From contig JAURLW010000064.1 of NCBI GenBank assembly GCA_030831005.1, forward strand, positions 1 to 9,984: DNA of 9,984 nucleotides, written 5' to 3'. Positions 1-6,620 of the stretch are shown piece by piece. Made by a program: the position numbers and the translations under genes. Position 1 is the first letter of the stretch. Every line of letters starts with the position of its first letter. Source of the stretch: Bacteroidota bacterium. Its GTDB lineage: Bacteria; Bacteroidota; Bacteroidia; Chitinophagales; Chitinophagaceae. A model generated the notes under the pieces. That model saw nothing but the letters and a program-made list of their open reading frames with translations, made no database searches and was not told the origin of the DNA.

Positions 1-1
1 A

Positions 2-445
2 ATGGATATGGGTTTTGATGGCTTGATGATAGAAACACATCCTAATCCGAGTTCGGCATTAAGTGATGCAGCGCAACAAATTACACCAGCAGCATTAGCT
101 GTTTTAATTCAAGAACTGAAAATACGAACACCCCATTTAGAAGCTTCTAATCAATTAGCACAATTAGATTTTTATCGTCAATTGATGGATAGTGTAGATG
201 ATGAAATCATTGCTTTGATTGCGCGTAGAATGGAATTGAGCAATCAATTAGGGGTACTAAAAAAAGAAATGAATTTAAGTGCATATCAACCTGAGCGCTG
301 GAGAGAAATTATTGCCTCTAAAACACATACGGCTGCATTGAAAGGTTTAGACCCTCAATTGATCAAACAAGTATTTGAACAAATTCATGACGCCAGTATC
401 AATCACCAATTAGGTTTATTTTTAGATTCAACTCATAAGAAATAA
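2..445 (+). CDS. Bifunctional DAHP synthase / chorismate mutase, C-terminal part (5' end outside window)
   Basis: This is the 3' part of a fused enzyme. The DAHP synthase domain condenses phosphoenolpyruvate with erythrose 4-phosphate, and the AroQ-type chorismate mutase domain turns chorismate into prephenate. The first ~40 residues (GFDGLMIETHPNP, then ALSDAAQQITP) match the end of the DAHP synthase barrel. That barrel needs some 200 more residues upstream, so the ATG at base 2 is internal and the gene enters from the left. The chorismate mutase domain covers about residues 50-140 of the visible part. R59, R76, K87, R99 and Q136 have exactly the spacing of R11, R28, K39, R51 and Q88 of the E. 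coli AroQ mutase, so the mutase should be active. The stop is TAA, 28 nt before the methyltransferase. This fusion is common in Bacteroidota. Feedback control cannot be judged from the visible part. Confidence 0.93.
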   Translation: MDMGFDGLMIETHPNPSSALSDAAQQITPAALAVLIQELKIRTPHLEASNQLAQLDFYRQLMDSVDDEIIALIARRMELSNQLGVLKKEMNLSAYQPERWREIIASKTHTAALKGLDPQLIKQVFEQIHDASINHQLGLFLDSTHKK

Positions 446-473
446 GTATCTTGTATATTAAAATATTTTTCTA

Positions 474-1265
474 GTGGCATTAGAACATCATCTCGATAGT
501 AAATTACGTTTTACACAACAAGTAGAAAATTCAGAAGCCTACGTTTTAGCGTTCATCAATGAAACTAAAACAATTCAATCCGGATTAAAGGTTTTGGAAA
601 TTGGTTGTGGCGAAGGCGGTGTTTTAAAACCATTTATTGCAAGAGGATGTCAATGTGTTGGAGTTGATTTAGATCAAATACGCATTGATATTGCCAATGA
701 TTATTTTGCTAATGAAATTAGTCAAGGCAAGGTGCAGTTTATTAATCAAGATGTTTATGAAGCTTCTTTTGTGAGCCAATTTCAAAACTATTTTGATCTT
801 ATCATTTTAAAAGATGCAATTGAGCATATTCCCAATCAAGAAGCTTTTATTCCGCATCTAAAAAAATTATTAGCACCATCGGGACAAATATTTTTTGGTT
901 TTCCGCCATGGCAAATGCCTTTTGGTGGCCACCAACAATTAGCCCTAAACAAATTTACAAGCAAATTGCCTTATTATCATTTGCTTCCTAATTTTCTTTA
1001 TGCTGGTATTTTAAAATTAGGCGGAGAAACAAGTGGGAAGATAGGAGAGTTGTTAGAGATTAAATCGACACGTATTTCTATTGAGCGATTTGAACGAATT
1101 GTAAAAGCATCTGGATTAAGCATAATTAATAATCGCCACTATCTTATCAATCCTATTTATAAATATAAATTTGGATTAGATGCGCGCGTTCAATTCACTT
1201 TTATAAAAGCAATTCCTTTCGTTCGCAATTTTCTTACTACTTGTGTGTATTATTCAGTAGGCTAG
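474..1265 (+). CDS. Class I SAM-dependent methyltransferase
   Basis: A 263-residue protein with a Rossmann methyltransferase fold (Methyltransf_11/23 type). Motif I is LEIGCGEGG at residues 41-49. The acidic residue binding the SAM ribose is in GVDLD (about 63-67). QD at 92-93 fits the adenine-binding position, and FDLIILKDAIEHI (107-119) is motif II. FFGFPPWQMPFGGHQQ (140-155) probably lies near the substrate pocket. GTG at 474 is chosen because an in-frame TAA at 459 closes the frame, no ATG or TTG lies between, and the next methionine is past the catalytic motifs. The start is 28 nt after the DAHP synthase stop with no visible promoter, so co-transcription is likely. The substrate is unknown: the C-terminal ~110 residues, which should decide it, match nothing I recognise. 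It ends head-on with aroE, stop codons overlapping in CTAG. Confidence 0.85.
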   Translation: MALEHHLDSKLRFTQQVENSEAYVLAFINETKTIQSGLKVLEIGCGEGGVLKPFIARGCQCVGVDLDQIRIDIANDYFANEISQGKVQFINQDVYEASFVSQFQNYFDLIILKDAIEHIPNQEAFIPHLKKLLAPSGQIFFGFPPWQMPFGGHQQLALNKFTSKLPYYHLLPNFLYAGILKLGGETSGKIGELLEIKSTRISIERFERIVKASGLSIINNRHYLINPIYKYKFGLDARVQFTFIKAIPFVRNFLTTCVYYSVG

Positions 1266-1996
1266 GCTAGTTGCCACTTTTCCCAACAAGCATCTGCTTG
1301 CAGACAGAGCATTTCATACCCATTTTTTATTATCGCACCTTGGGCGTCGGCTTTTTGCAATAAACTTGTTTCGCTTGGATTATAAATTAGGTCGATAACA
1401 ATATGCTTTTCGCATAGAGCATCGGTATTGGGTAGTGGACATGCATTTGTGTTGGGATACATACCCACAGGCGTGGTATTAATAAGGAGTGTGTGCTCCT
1501 TGATGATAGAGGGACTAAGCGCATCGTAACTTAGGGCATGGGCAGTCGTTTTTCTACTTACTAATTGATACGGAATTTGTAATTGGCTTAAGGCAAATTG
1601 AACTGCTTTAGATGCACCTCCAGTTCCCAATACGAGTGCTTTATAAGATTTATTTTCCTTTAATAAGGGGCTAATACTTTTAGAAAAACCTATCCAATCG
1701 GTATTAAAACCAAATAACTTTCCATGTCTAATACTAATGCCATTAACAGCGCCAATAGCTTGTGCCGTGGCATCAATATCATCTAAAAAGGTAATGACCG
1801 CTTCTTTATAAGGAATCGTTACATTAAGCCCAACAAGCTCTGGATGTGCTTGGATAAGTGCCGGTAATGCTTGGATATCTTGAAGGGGAAATAACGCATA
1901 CGAATCATTTCGATTTAGTTCTGCAAATTTCTTTTCAAAATATGCAGGTGAAAATGAATGGGAAAGTGGATGACCTATTAATCCGTATGCGCTCAA
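1262..1996 (-). CDS. aroE: Shikimate dehydrogenase
   Basis: The enzyme reduces 3-dehydroshikimate to shikimate with NADPH, the fourth step of the shikimate pathway. At 244 residues it is slightly shorter than the usual ~270. It is complete. Shikimate-binding SHSFSP is at residues 12-17, NVTIPYK with catalytic K64 at 58-64, and NTD with catalytic D100 at 98-100. The nucleotide loop GTGGAS is at 124-129, SRK at 147-149 sits where NADP-preferring enzymes place their phosphate-binding residues, NTTPVGM is at 173-179, and NGYEMLCLQ is at 225-233. The start is TTG at 1996: the next upstream codons lead into the stop codon of the preceding gene, and no ATG lies before the GLIGHPLSHS motif. Only 3 nt separate it from the comA-like stop, which implies one minus-strand transcript and probably translational coupling. 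Confidence 0.95.
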   Translation of the reverse strand: MSAYGLIGHPLSHSFSPAYFEKKFAELNRNDSYALFPLQDIQALPALIQAHPELVGLNVTIPYKEAVITFLDDIDATAQAIGAVNGISIRHGKLFGFNTDWIGFSKSISPLLKENKSYKALVLGTGGASKAVQFALSQLQIPYQLVSRKTTAHALSYDALSPSIIKEHTLLINTTPVGMYPNTNACPLPNTDALCEKHIVIDLIYNPSETSLLQKADAQGAIIKNGYEMLCLQADACWEKWQLA

Positions 1997-1999
1997 ATT

Positions 2000-2761
2000 T
2001 TATTTATTTAAGTATAAATGAAAGGTGTCGCCACGCAATCCAATACGCATAGCTTCCAAAGCTATAACTTCATGCGGTGCAATATTGCCTAAATTTACAT
2101 TGGCACCTAATAATTCTAAGAAGTATAATTGTTGTGCTTTTTGCGGTGCTTCCCAAATGATTTTTTCAGATGGAATTTGAGTTAAAATTTCTTGTACCAA
2201 TCCTTCTCTTACTTCACCACTTCCTCTGTAAATGCCTACATTACCCGCTTCGCGTGCTTCTGCAATAACATAGCTCGATCCAGCTTCTAATTCTGCACGC
2301 ATCAATTCAATCCATTTGTAGGGCGGTATAATATGAGCGGCATCTTTAGAACCTACTTCCGATAATACCGTAGCGTGTTTAGCTAATGCACTAATATACT
2401 CACATTTTTCTTTATGATCGATATCCATAGAGCCATCAGAAACTTCTACATGATCAATGCCATATTCCTTCATTGCATCGATATAATCTTGAAATTGATC
2501 GCGAATAATAAAAGCTTCAAATAAAGTACCGCCAAAATATACCGGCACATTATGTTCTTTGTAGATAGCTAATTTTTCTTTTAAATTACTCGTAACGTAT
2601 GAAGTGCCAAAACCTAATTTAACAATGTCGACATAAGGAAGAGAAGTAGATAAAAAATTGCGTACTTCATCCAGACCTAATCCTTTATCCATAATCATGG
2701 TTAGTCCATTAGTTCTTGGTCGAGCCGTTCTTTCCGGCATTTGTTTTAAATTAAAATTCAT
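2000..2761 (-). CDS. comA: Phosphosulfolactate synthase family protein (ComA-like)
   Basis: A TIM-barrel protein of the ComA family (PF02679). In methanogens ComA adds sulfite to phosphoenolpyruvate to give phosphosulfolactate, the first step of coenzyme M synthesis. Family blocks seen in order: IMDKGLGLDEV, DIVKLGFGTSYV, VYFGGTLFE, HVEVSDGSMDI, VLSEVGSKD, IAEAREAGNVGIY, IIWEAPQK, and GANVNLGNI near the end. The length (253 residues) is normal. I chose the ATG at 2761. A TTG nine bases upstream would add only three residues and has no support. Bacteroidota do not make coenzyme M, so the product is inferred to feed another sulfonate route, for example sulfolactate, cysteate or sulfonolipids; nothing else of such a route is visible here. 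It is the first gene of a minus-strand pair with aroE. Family membership is firm, the biological role is not. Confidence 0.88.
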   Translation of the reverse strand: MNFNLKQMPERTARPRTNGLTMIMDKGLGLDEVRNFLSTSLPYVDIVKLGFGTSYVTSNLKEKLAIYKEHNVPVYFGGTLFEAFIIRDQFQDYIDAMKEYGIDHVEVSDGSMDIDHKEKCEYISALAKHATVLSEVGSKDAAHIIPPYKWIELMRAELEAGSSYVIAEAREAGNVGIYRGSGEVREGLVQEILTQIPSEKIIWEAPQKAQQLYFLELLGANVNLGNIAPHEVIALEAMRIGLRGDTFHLYLNK

Positions 2762-2784
2762 AGTATTCAATATTATAAGATAGA

Positions 2785-2798
2785 TGGTAAAGTTACCA
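2785..2798. promoter_or_regulatory. Inverted repeat in divergent intergenic region, possible operator
   Basis: TGGTAAAGTTACCA is a dyad with 6-bp arms and a 2-nt centre, 23 nt upstream of the comA-like start codon and between two divergent genes. A similar TGGT-N6-ACCA element precedes the PKD protein gene. No regulator is known, and a dyad of this size could be chance. Confidence 0.25.
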
Positions 2799-2836
2799 AT
2801 TTTAATTTATTTCGGCTAATAGCAAAATTCAAAACC

Positions 2837-2865
2837 TTGTTAAACTTGATTTTTTTGTAAGTTTG
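2837..2865 (+). promoter_or_regulatory. Bacteroidota-type promoter for the small membrane protein and lpxB
   Basis: A -7 element TAAGTTTG (2858-2865) matches the Bacteroidota consensus TAnnTTTG in every defined position. A -33 TTG at 2837-2839 lies 18 bp upstream, within the normal spacing. Transcription should begin about 2870-2873, leaving a short A-rich leader (aaaaagaaaac) before the ATG at 2885, which is typical of translation in this phylum where Shine-Dalgarno sites are rare. Likely drives 2885-4288. Confidence 0.6.
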
Positions 2866-2884
2866 TAACATCTAAAAAGAAAAC

Positions 2885-3175
2885 ATGTTAAAAAATAATG
2901 CGCTATTAGGATTTGTGTTAGGACTGCTAGCACCCGCGTTTGGGTTCTTATTGGTATTTGTATTATTACATCAAGATATACCTTTGGCAGCTTTTTTAAA
3001 AGGCTTAATGCAAAGCCATACTAATGCAGCTAAAGTGTTGAGTCTTTCTATCTTAACGAATTTGATTCCCTTTTTCTATTATTATAATCGCAGAGCCGAT
3101 CAAACAGCGAAAGGTGTTTTGTCTGCTACCATTTTATTTGCATTACTTATTTTACTTTTAAAATATGTTTGGTAA
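2885..3175 (+). CDS. Small three-helix membrane protein, unknown function
   Basis: A 96-residue hydrophobic protein that I cannot assign to a named family. Three membrane segments can be seen: about residues 7-28 (opening GFVLGLLAPAFGF), 49-67 (ending in FFYYYN) and 77-95. Positive residues RR at 69-70 sit in the loop between helices two and three. There is no signal peptidase site and no recognisable catalytic motif. The ATG at 2885 follows a good promoter and an A-rich leader. lpxB begins only 6 nt after its stop, so the two are almost certainly co-transcribed and the protein may act at the inner membrane alongside lipid A synthesis. That link rests on position only. Codon use resembles the neighbours. 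Confidence 0.75.
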   Translation: MLKNNALLGFVLGLLAPAFGFLLVFVLLHQDIPLAAFLKGLMQSHTNAAKVLSLSILTNLIPFFYYYNRRADQTAKGVLSATILFALLILLLKYVW

Positions 3176-3181
3176 ATAGCC

Positions 3182-4288
3182 ATGAAGTATTATATCATAG
3201 CCGGTGAGGCCAGTGGCGATTTGCATGGGAGTAATCTCATTAAAGCCTTGCATGTAAAAGATCCCCAAGCTACTATTCAATGTTGGGGTGGAGAAGCGAT
3301 GGAAGCTGCCGGTGCTACGTTGAGGAAACACTATAAGGACTTAGCCTTCATGGGTTTTGTAGAAGTTTTATTTCATTTAAAAACCATACTACGAAATTTA
3401 TCATTTTGCAAAGAAGATATTCTTCAGTTTCAACCTGATGTATTAGTGTTGATTGATTATCCTGGGTTTAATATGCGTATTGCAACTTGGGCAAAACAGC
3501 AAGGCATTAAAGTGGTGTATTATATTTCACCTCAAGTATGGGCATGGAAAGAAAAGCGTGTACATAGCTTGAAAGCTTCTGTAGACAAGCTCTTAGTGAT
3601 CTTGCCATTTGAAGTAGCTTATTTTAAGCAATGGAATTTTGAAGTAGATTATGTTGGTCATCCTTTAATTGAAGTGATTACGGAAGCAAAACAAAAAGGT
3701 AAAGGAACAGCACTTTCAACGAAACCTATTATTGCCTTATTGCCCGGTAGTAGAAAACAAGAAATTGCCGCTAAGCTACCCATTATGTTATCGCTGGTAC
3801 CTTTGTTTCCCGAATATCAATTTGTTATTGCTCAGGCTCCAAGTATGGACGCTGCTTTCTATAAAACATGGATGCCTGCAGAAGGTGTTTTATTAGTGCC
3901 TAATAGAACCTATGACATTGTGCAACAAGCTTCTGCAGCCATCGTTACAAGCGGAACGGCAACTTTAGAAACAGCATTGTTTGGAGTACCACAATTGGTA
4001 TGTTATAAAGGAAATCCTATTTCGTTTTGGTTAGCTAAGCGCTTCATCAAAATTAAATTTATAGCCTTGGCTAATTTAATCATGAATCGATCGATAGTTC
4101 CGGAATTAATTCAAGATGATTTAAATACAAAAAACTTGCAAGTTCATTTGCAAAAGCTCTTAATGGATGAGCATACCCAACAGCAATTACAAGCCGACTA
4201 TGCCGAATTGTGGACCGCCTTGGGTTCTAAAAATGCATCAGTTGCTGCAGCAAACGCTGTATTAAGCATGGCGCAACAAGCGCACTAG
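3182..4288 (+). CDS. lpxB: Lipid-A-disaccharide synthase
   Basis: LpxB joins UDP-2,3-diacylglucosamine to 2,3-diacylglucosamine 1-phosphate (lipid X), making the tetraacyl disaccharide 1-phosphate of lipid A. It works at the cytoplasmic face of the inner membrane. The 368-residue protein is near the usual ~380 and complete. GEASGDLHG at residues 8-16 is the family's N-terminal signature. PGFNMRIA and YYISPQVWAWK (about 112-122) follow in the N-terminal half. LLPGSRKQEI (about 186-195) opens the nucleotide-sugar-binding half, and SGTATLETALFGVPQLVCYK (from residue 257) is the GT-B donor-binding block. The family block ending NRSIVPELIQ is near residue 310. The window therefore comes from a lipid-A-making, outer-membrane organism. 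The start ATG is 6 nt after the small membrane gene. Its last 27 bases overlap a small gene on the other strand. Confidence 0.96.
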   Translation: MKYYIIAGEASGDLHGSNLIKALHVKDPQATIQCWGGEAMEAAGATLRKHYKDLAFMGFVEVLFHLKTILRNLSFCKEDILQFQPDVLVLIDYPGFNMRIATWAKQQGIKVVYYISPQVWAWKEKRVHSLKASVDKLLVILPFEVAYFKQWNFEVDYVGHPLIEVITEAKQKGKGTALSTKPIIALLPGSRKQEIAAKLPIMLSLVPLFPEYQFVIAQAPSMDAAFYKTWMPAEGVLLVPNRTYDIVQQASAAIVTSGTATLETALFGVPQLVCYKGNPISFWLAKRFIKIKFIALANLIMNRSIVPELIQDDLNTKNLQVHLQKLLMDEHTQQQLQADYAELWTALGSKNASVAAANAVLSMAQQAH

Positions 4289-4423
4289 CATTACAATTAC
4301 AGCAATTAGAAAAATTAAAATAGAAATTCGATTCATGCCATGCATCAATTTCAAATCAATGCTTTTGGGTGCATCTGGATGTTTCTTTTTAATAAATAAG
4401 TATTGTAAAATTTGTTGCCACAT
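4262..4423 (-). CDS. Small single-helix membrane protein, DUF6728-like
   Basis: A 53-residue protein read from an ATG at 4423 to a TAA at 4262-4264. It starts MWQQILQYLFIKKKHPDAPK, continues with the block LKLMHGMNRISILIFLIAV, and ends VRLLRHA. A basic, proline-containing N-terminal part is followed by one membrane helix at about residues 34-50. From memory, the MHGxNRISIxxFL signature and 50-65 residue size are those of DUF6728, a small uncharacterised Bacteroidota family; I could not search to confirm. The gene lies in what otherwise looks like the lpxB-uvrB spacer, facing lpxB and overlapping its last 27 bases antisense. It diverges from uvrB with 109 nt between start codons. The function is unknown. 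The protein-like pattern, with conserved-looking residues clustered just before a clean helix, argues against a chance frame. Confidence 0.7.
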   Translation of the reverse strand: MWQQILQYLFIKKKHPDAPKSIDLKLMHGMNRISILIFLIAVIVMLVRLLRHA

Positions 4424-4532
4424 AGCCAATTGGTTTTCTCTAAGATACGGTTTTTATTGGTTTAAGTTCTTGTTCTGCTATCCCAAAATATTTTCCTGTT
4501 CCCTTATCTTTAATTTTTCGCATCTTTGTATT

Positions 4533-6557
4533 ATGTTTCAAATTCATCGACCTTATCCTCCCGCTGGCGACCAACCAGAAGCCATTCAGGCGCTTGTAAA
4601 GGGTTTGAATGAAGGCGAAATGCATCAAACCTTATTGGGGGTTACGGGTTCCGGTAAAACATTTACTATTGCCAATGTTATTCAAGATATTCAAAGACCT
4701 ACTTTAGTACTTACCCACAACAAGACATTGGTGGCGCAATTGTATGGCGAATTGCAACAGTTTTTCCCAGACAATGCTGTAGAGTATTTTGTTTCGTATT
4801 ACGATTACTATCAGCCCGAAGCGTATTTGCCAACTACCGACACGTATATTGAAAAGGATCTTTCCATCAATCAAGAAGTAGAAAAATTGCGCTTGCGCGC
4901 AACCTCTAGTTTGCTCAGTGGTAGAAGAGATATTATCGTGGTAGCATCGGTTTCTTGTATTTATGGTATGGGAAATCCTACTGATTATGCTAATGGTATT
5001 ATTCGTTTTCAAGTAGGCGATACGCAAAGTAGAAATGTGTTTTTACATAAGCTCGTTCATGCTTTATATCAGCGTAGTCAGGGCGATTTTGCCAGAGGTA
5101 CGTTTAGAGTACAAGGTGATGTGGTGGATGTTAATTTGCCTTATGCAGATATGGGTATGCGCATCACTTTTTTTGGTGATGAAATTGAAGCGATCGATCA
5201 TTTTGAAATCACCACGGGTAAGCGTATTAAAGGTTTGCAAGAGGCGGCTATTTTCCCAGCCAATTTATATGTGGCACCAAAGGACCAGATGAATGCCATC
5301 ATCACTGAAATCTATGAGGAGATGAATAGGCAAGTAGACTATTTTAAAAAGATCAATAAACCACACGAAGCGCATAGAATCAAAGAACGTGTTACCTACG
5401 ATATTGAAATGATTCAAGAATTAGGTTATTGTAGTGGTATTGAAAATTATTCTCGTTTTTTAGATCGAAGAGAACCCGGTACGCGTCCCTTTTGCTTATT
5501 AGATTATTTCCCTGACGATTATTTATTGGTAATCGATGAAAGCCATGCTACCATTCCGCAAATTAGTGGTATGTATGGAGGCGATCGATCTAGAAAAATA
5601 AATTTAGTGGATTTTGGTTTTCGTTTGCCTTCGGCTATGGACAATAGACCGTTGAATTTTTATGAATTCGAAAAATTAGTCAACCAAGTTATTTATGTAA
5701 GTGCTACGCCTGCTAATTATGAATTGGAAAAAACCGGTGGCGTAGTAGTGGAGCAAATTGTGCGACCAACAGGACTCTTAGATCCGGTGATTGAAATACG
5801 ACCAAGCATTAATCAAATTGATGACTTATTAGAAGAAATAGATGAACGCGTAAAATTATCAGAACGCATTTTGGTAGCTACCCTTACCAAGCGTATGGCC
5901 GAAGAATTAGATAAGTACTTGCAAAAAATTCAAATCAAGTCAAAATATATTCACTCCGATGTAGACACCTTGGAACGCATTGAAATTTTGAGAGATTTAC
6001 GATTAGGGGTTTTAGATGTGGTAGTGGGTGTTAATCTTTTACGTGAGGGTTTAGATTTACCAGAGGTAACCTTAATGGCTATTTTAGATGCCGACAAAGA
6101 AGGCTTTTTAAGAGATGAGCGTTCTTTAACTCAGATGGCTGGAAGGGCAGCACGTAATGAAAAAGGGCGCGTTATTTTTTATGCTGATAAAATTACGCAA
6201 AGCATGCAACGCACGATGGATGAAACCGATCGTAGAAGAGCAAAACAAATTAGCTTCAATACAGCACATCAGATTACGCCTAAAACCGTGCATAAAACGG
6301 TGGAGCAGATTATGCAACAAACATCTGTTTTAAATATCAAAGGTTCACAAGCAGCTACCTATGCACTCAACGATTCAGAAGCTACCTTGGCAGCTGAAAC
6401 CTATGCTACCTATAGCTCTGTAAAAGAGTTAGATAAGCAATTGACGGCTACTAAAAAAGCCATGGAAAAGGCAGCCAAAAACCTTGATTTTATTGAAGCT
6501 GCTCGTTTACGAGACATATATTTGCAATTAGAAGACCAGAAAAAAAGTAGAAAATAG
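4533..6557 (+). CDS. uvrB: Excinuclease ABC subunit UvrB
   Basis: UvrB is the damage-verifying helicase-like subunit of nucleotide excision repair. It receives DNA from UvrA and then recruits UvrC for incision and UvrD for release. The protein has 674 residues (E. coli 673). Walker A GVTGSGKT is at 36-43. The damage-probing beta-hairpin region YYDYYQPEAYLPTTDTYIEKD lies near 88-108. The Walker B-like DESH is at 335-338, helicase motif VI QMAGRAARN at 534-542, and the C-terminal UVR helical hairpin that contacts UvrC (KKAMEKAAKNLDFIEAARLRD) near 637-657. The start is ATG 4533, because the family begins with FxxxxPYxPAGDQP. The frame stays open for 66 codons upstream, but that stretch is Cys/Phe-rich and overlaps the small minus-strand gene. 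No LexA box is evident. The upstream spacer has only weak promoter-like matches. Confidence 0.97.
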   Translation: MFQIHRPYPPAGDQPEAIQALVKGLNEGEMHQTLLGVTGSGKTFTIANVIQDIQRPTLVLTHNKTLVAQLYGELQQFFPDNAVEYFVSYYDYYQPEAYLPTTDTYIEKDLSINQEVEKLRLRATSSLLSGRRDIIVVASVSCIYGMGNPTDYANGIIRFQVGDTQSRNVFLHKLVHALYQRSQGDFARGTFRVQGDVVDVNLPYADMGMRITFFGDEIEAIDHFEITTGKRIKGLQEAAIFPANLYVAPKDQMNAIITEIYEEMNRQVDYFKKINKPHEAHRIKERVTYDIEMIQELGYCSGIENYSRFLDRREPGTRPFCLLDYFPDDYLLVIDESHATIPQISGMYGGDRSRKINLVDFGFRLPSAMDNRPLNFYEFEKLVNQVIYVSATPANYELEKTGGVVVEQIVRPTGLLDPVIEIRPSINQIDDLLEEIDERVKLSERILVATLTKRMAEELDKYLQKIQIKSKYIHSDVDTLERIEILRDLRLGVLDVVVGVNLLREGLDLPEVTLMAILDADKEGFLRDERSLTQMAGRAARNEKGRVIFYADKITQSMQRTMDETDRRRAKQISFNTAHQITPKTVHKTVEQIMQQTSVLNIKGSQAATYALNDSEATLAAETYATYSSVKELDKQLTATKKAMEKAAKNLDFIEAARLRDIYLQLEDQKKSRK

Positions 6558-6588
6558 CTTTTTTGGCAGGTTTATTCTTGAAAAAAAT

Positions 6589-6602
6589 TGGTAAATTCAC
6601 CA
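6589..6602. promoter_or_regulatory. TGGT-N6-ACCA dyad upstream of the PKD protein gene
   Basis: TGGTAAATTCACCA (within a TTGGT...ACCAA dyad at 6588-6603) lies 18 nt before the ATG of the secreted protein. It agrees at 12 of 14 positions with the dyad at 2785-2798. It could be an operator or leader hairpin, but is short enough to be coincidental. Confidence 0.2.
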
Positions 6603-6620
6603 AATAAAACCAATAATGCC

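Noticed and set aside
922..935. Perfect 14-bp palindrome TTGGTGGCCACCAA
   Set aside because: It lies inside the methyltransferase coding region, encoding FGGHQ. About one perfect palindrome of this length is expected by chance in 10 kb.
2762..2800. Minus-strand promoter for comA (TAACTTTA or TAATATTG)
   Set aside because: Both miss one consensus base. The first lacks a -33 TTG at normal distance, and the second leaves almost no leader. A promoter must exist here but cannot be placed.
4505..4528. Promoter-like matches TATCTTTA and CATCTTTG before uvrB
   Set aside because: Each misses one consensus base, neither has a TTG -33 element at proper spacing, and the second would start transcription at the ATG itself.
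4335..4532. 66-codon N-terminal extension of uvrB
   Set aside because: The stretch is Cys/Phe-rich, unlike any UvrB N-terminus, and is covered by the minus-strand small gene. The ATG at 4533 gives the normal 674-residue protein.
5190..5590. GCGATCGATC occurring twice in uvrB, and a related ATCGATCGAT in lpxB
   Set aside because: All copies are in coding sequence with different neighbouring bases and no spacing pattern, so they look like chance repeats of Ile/Asp/Arg codons.
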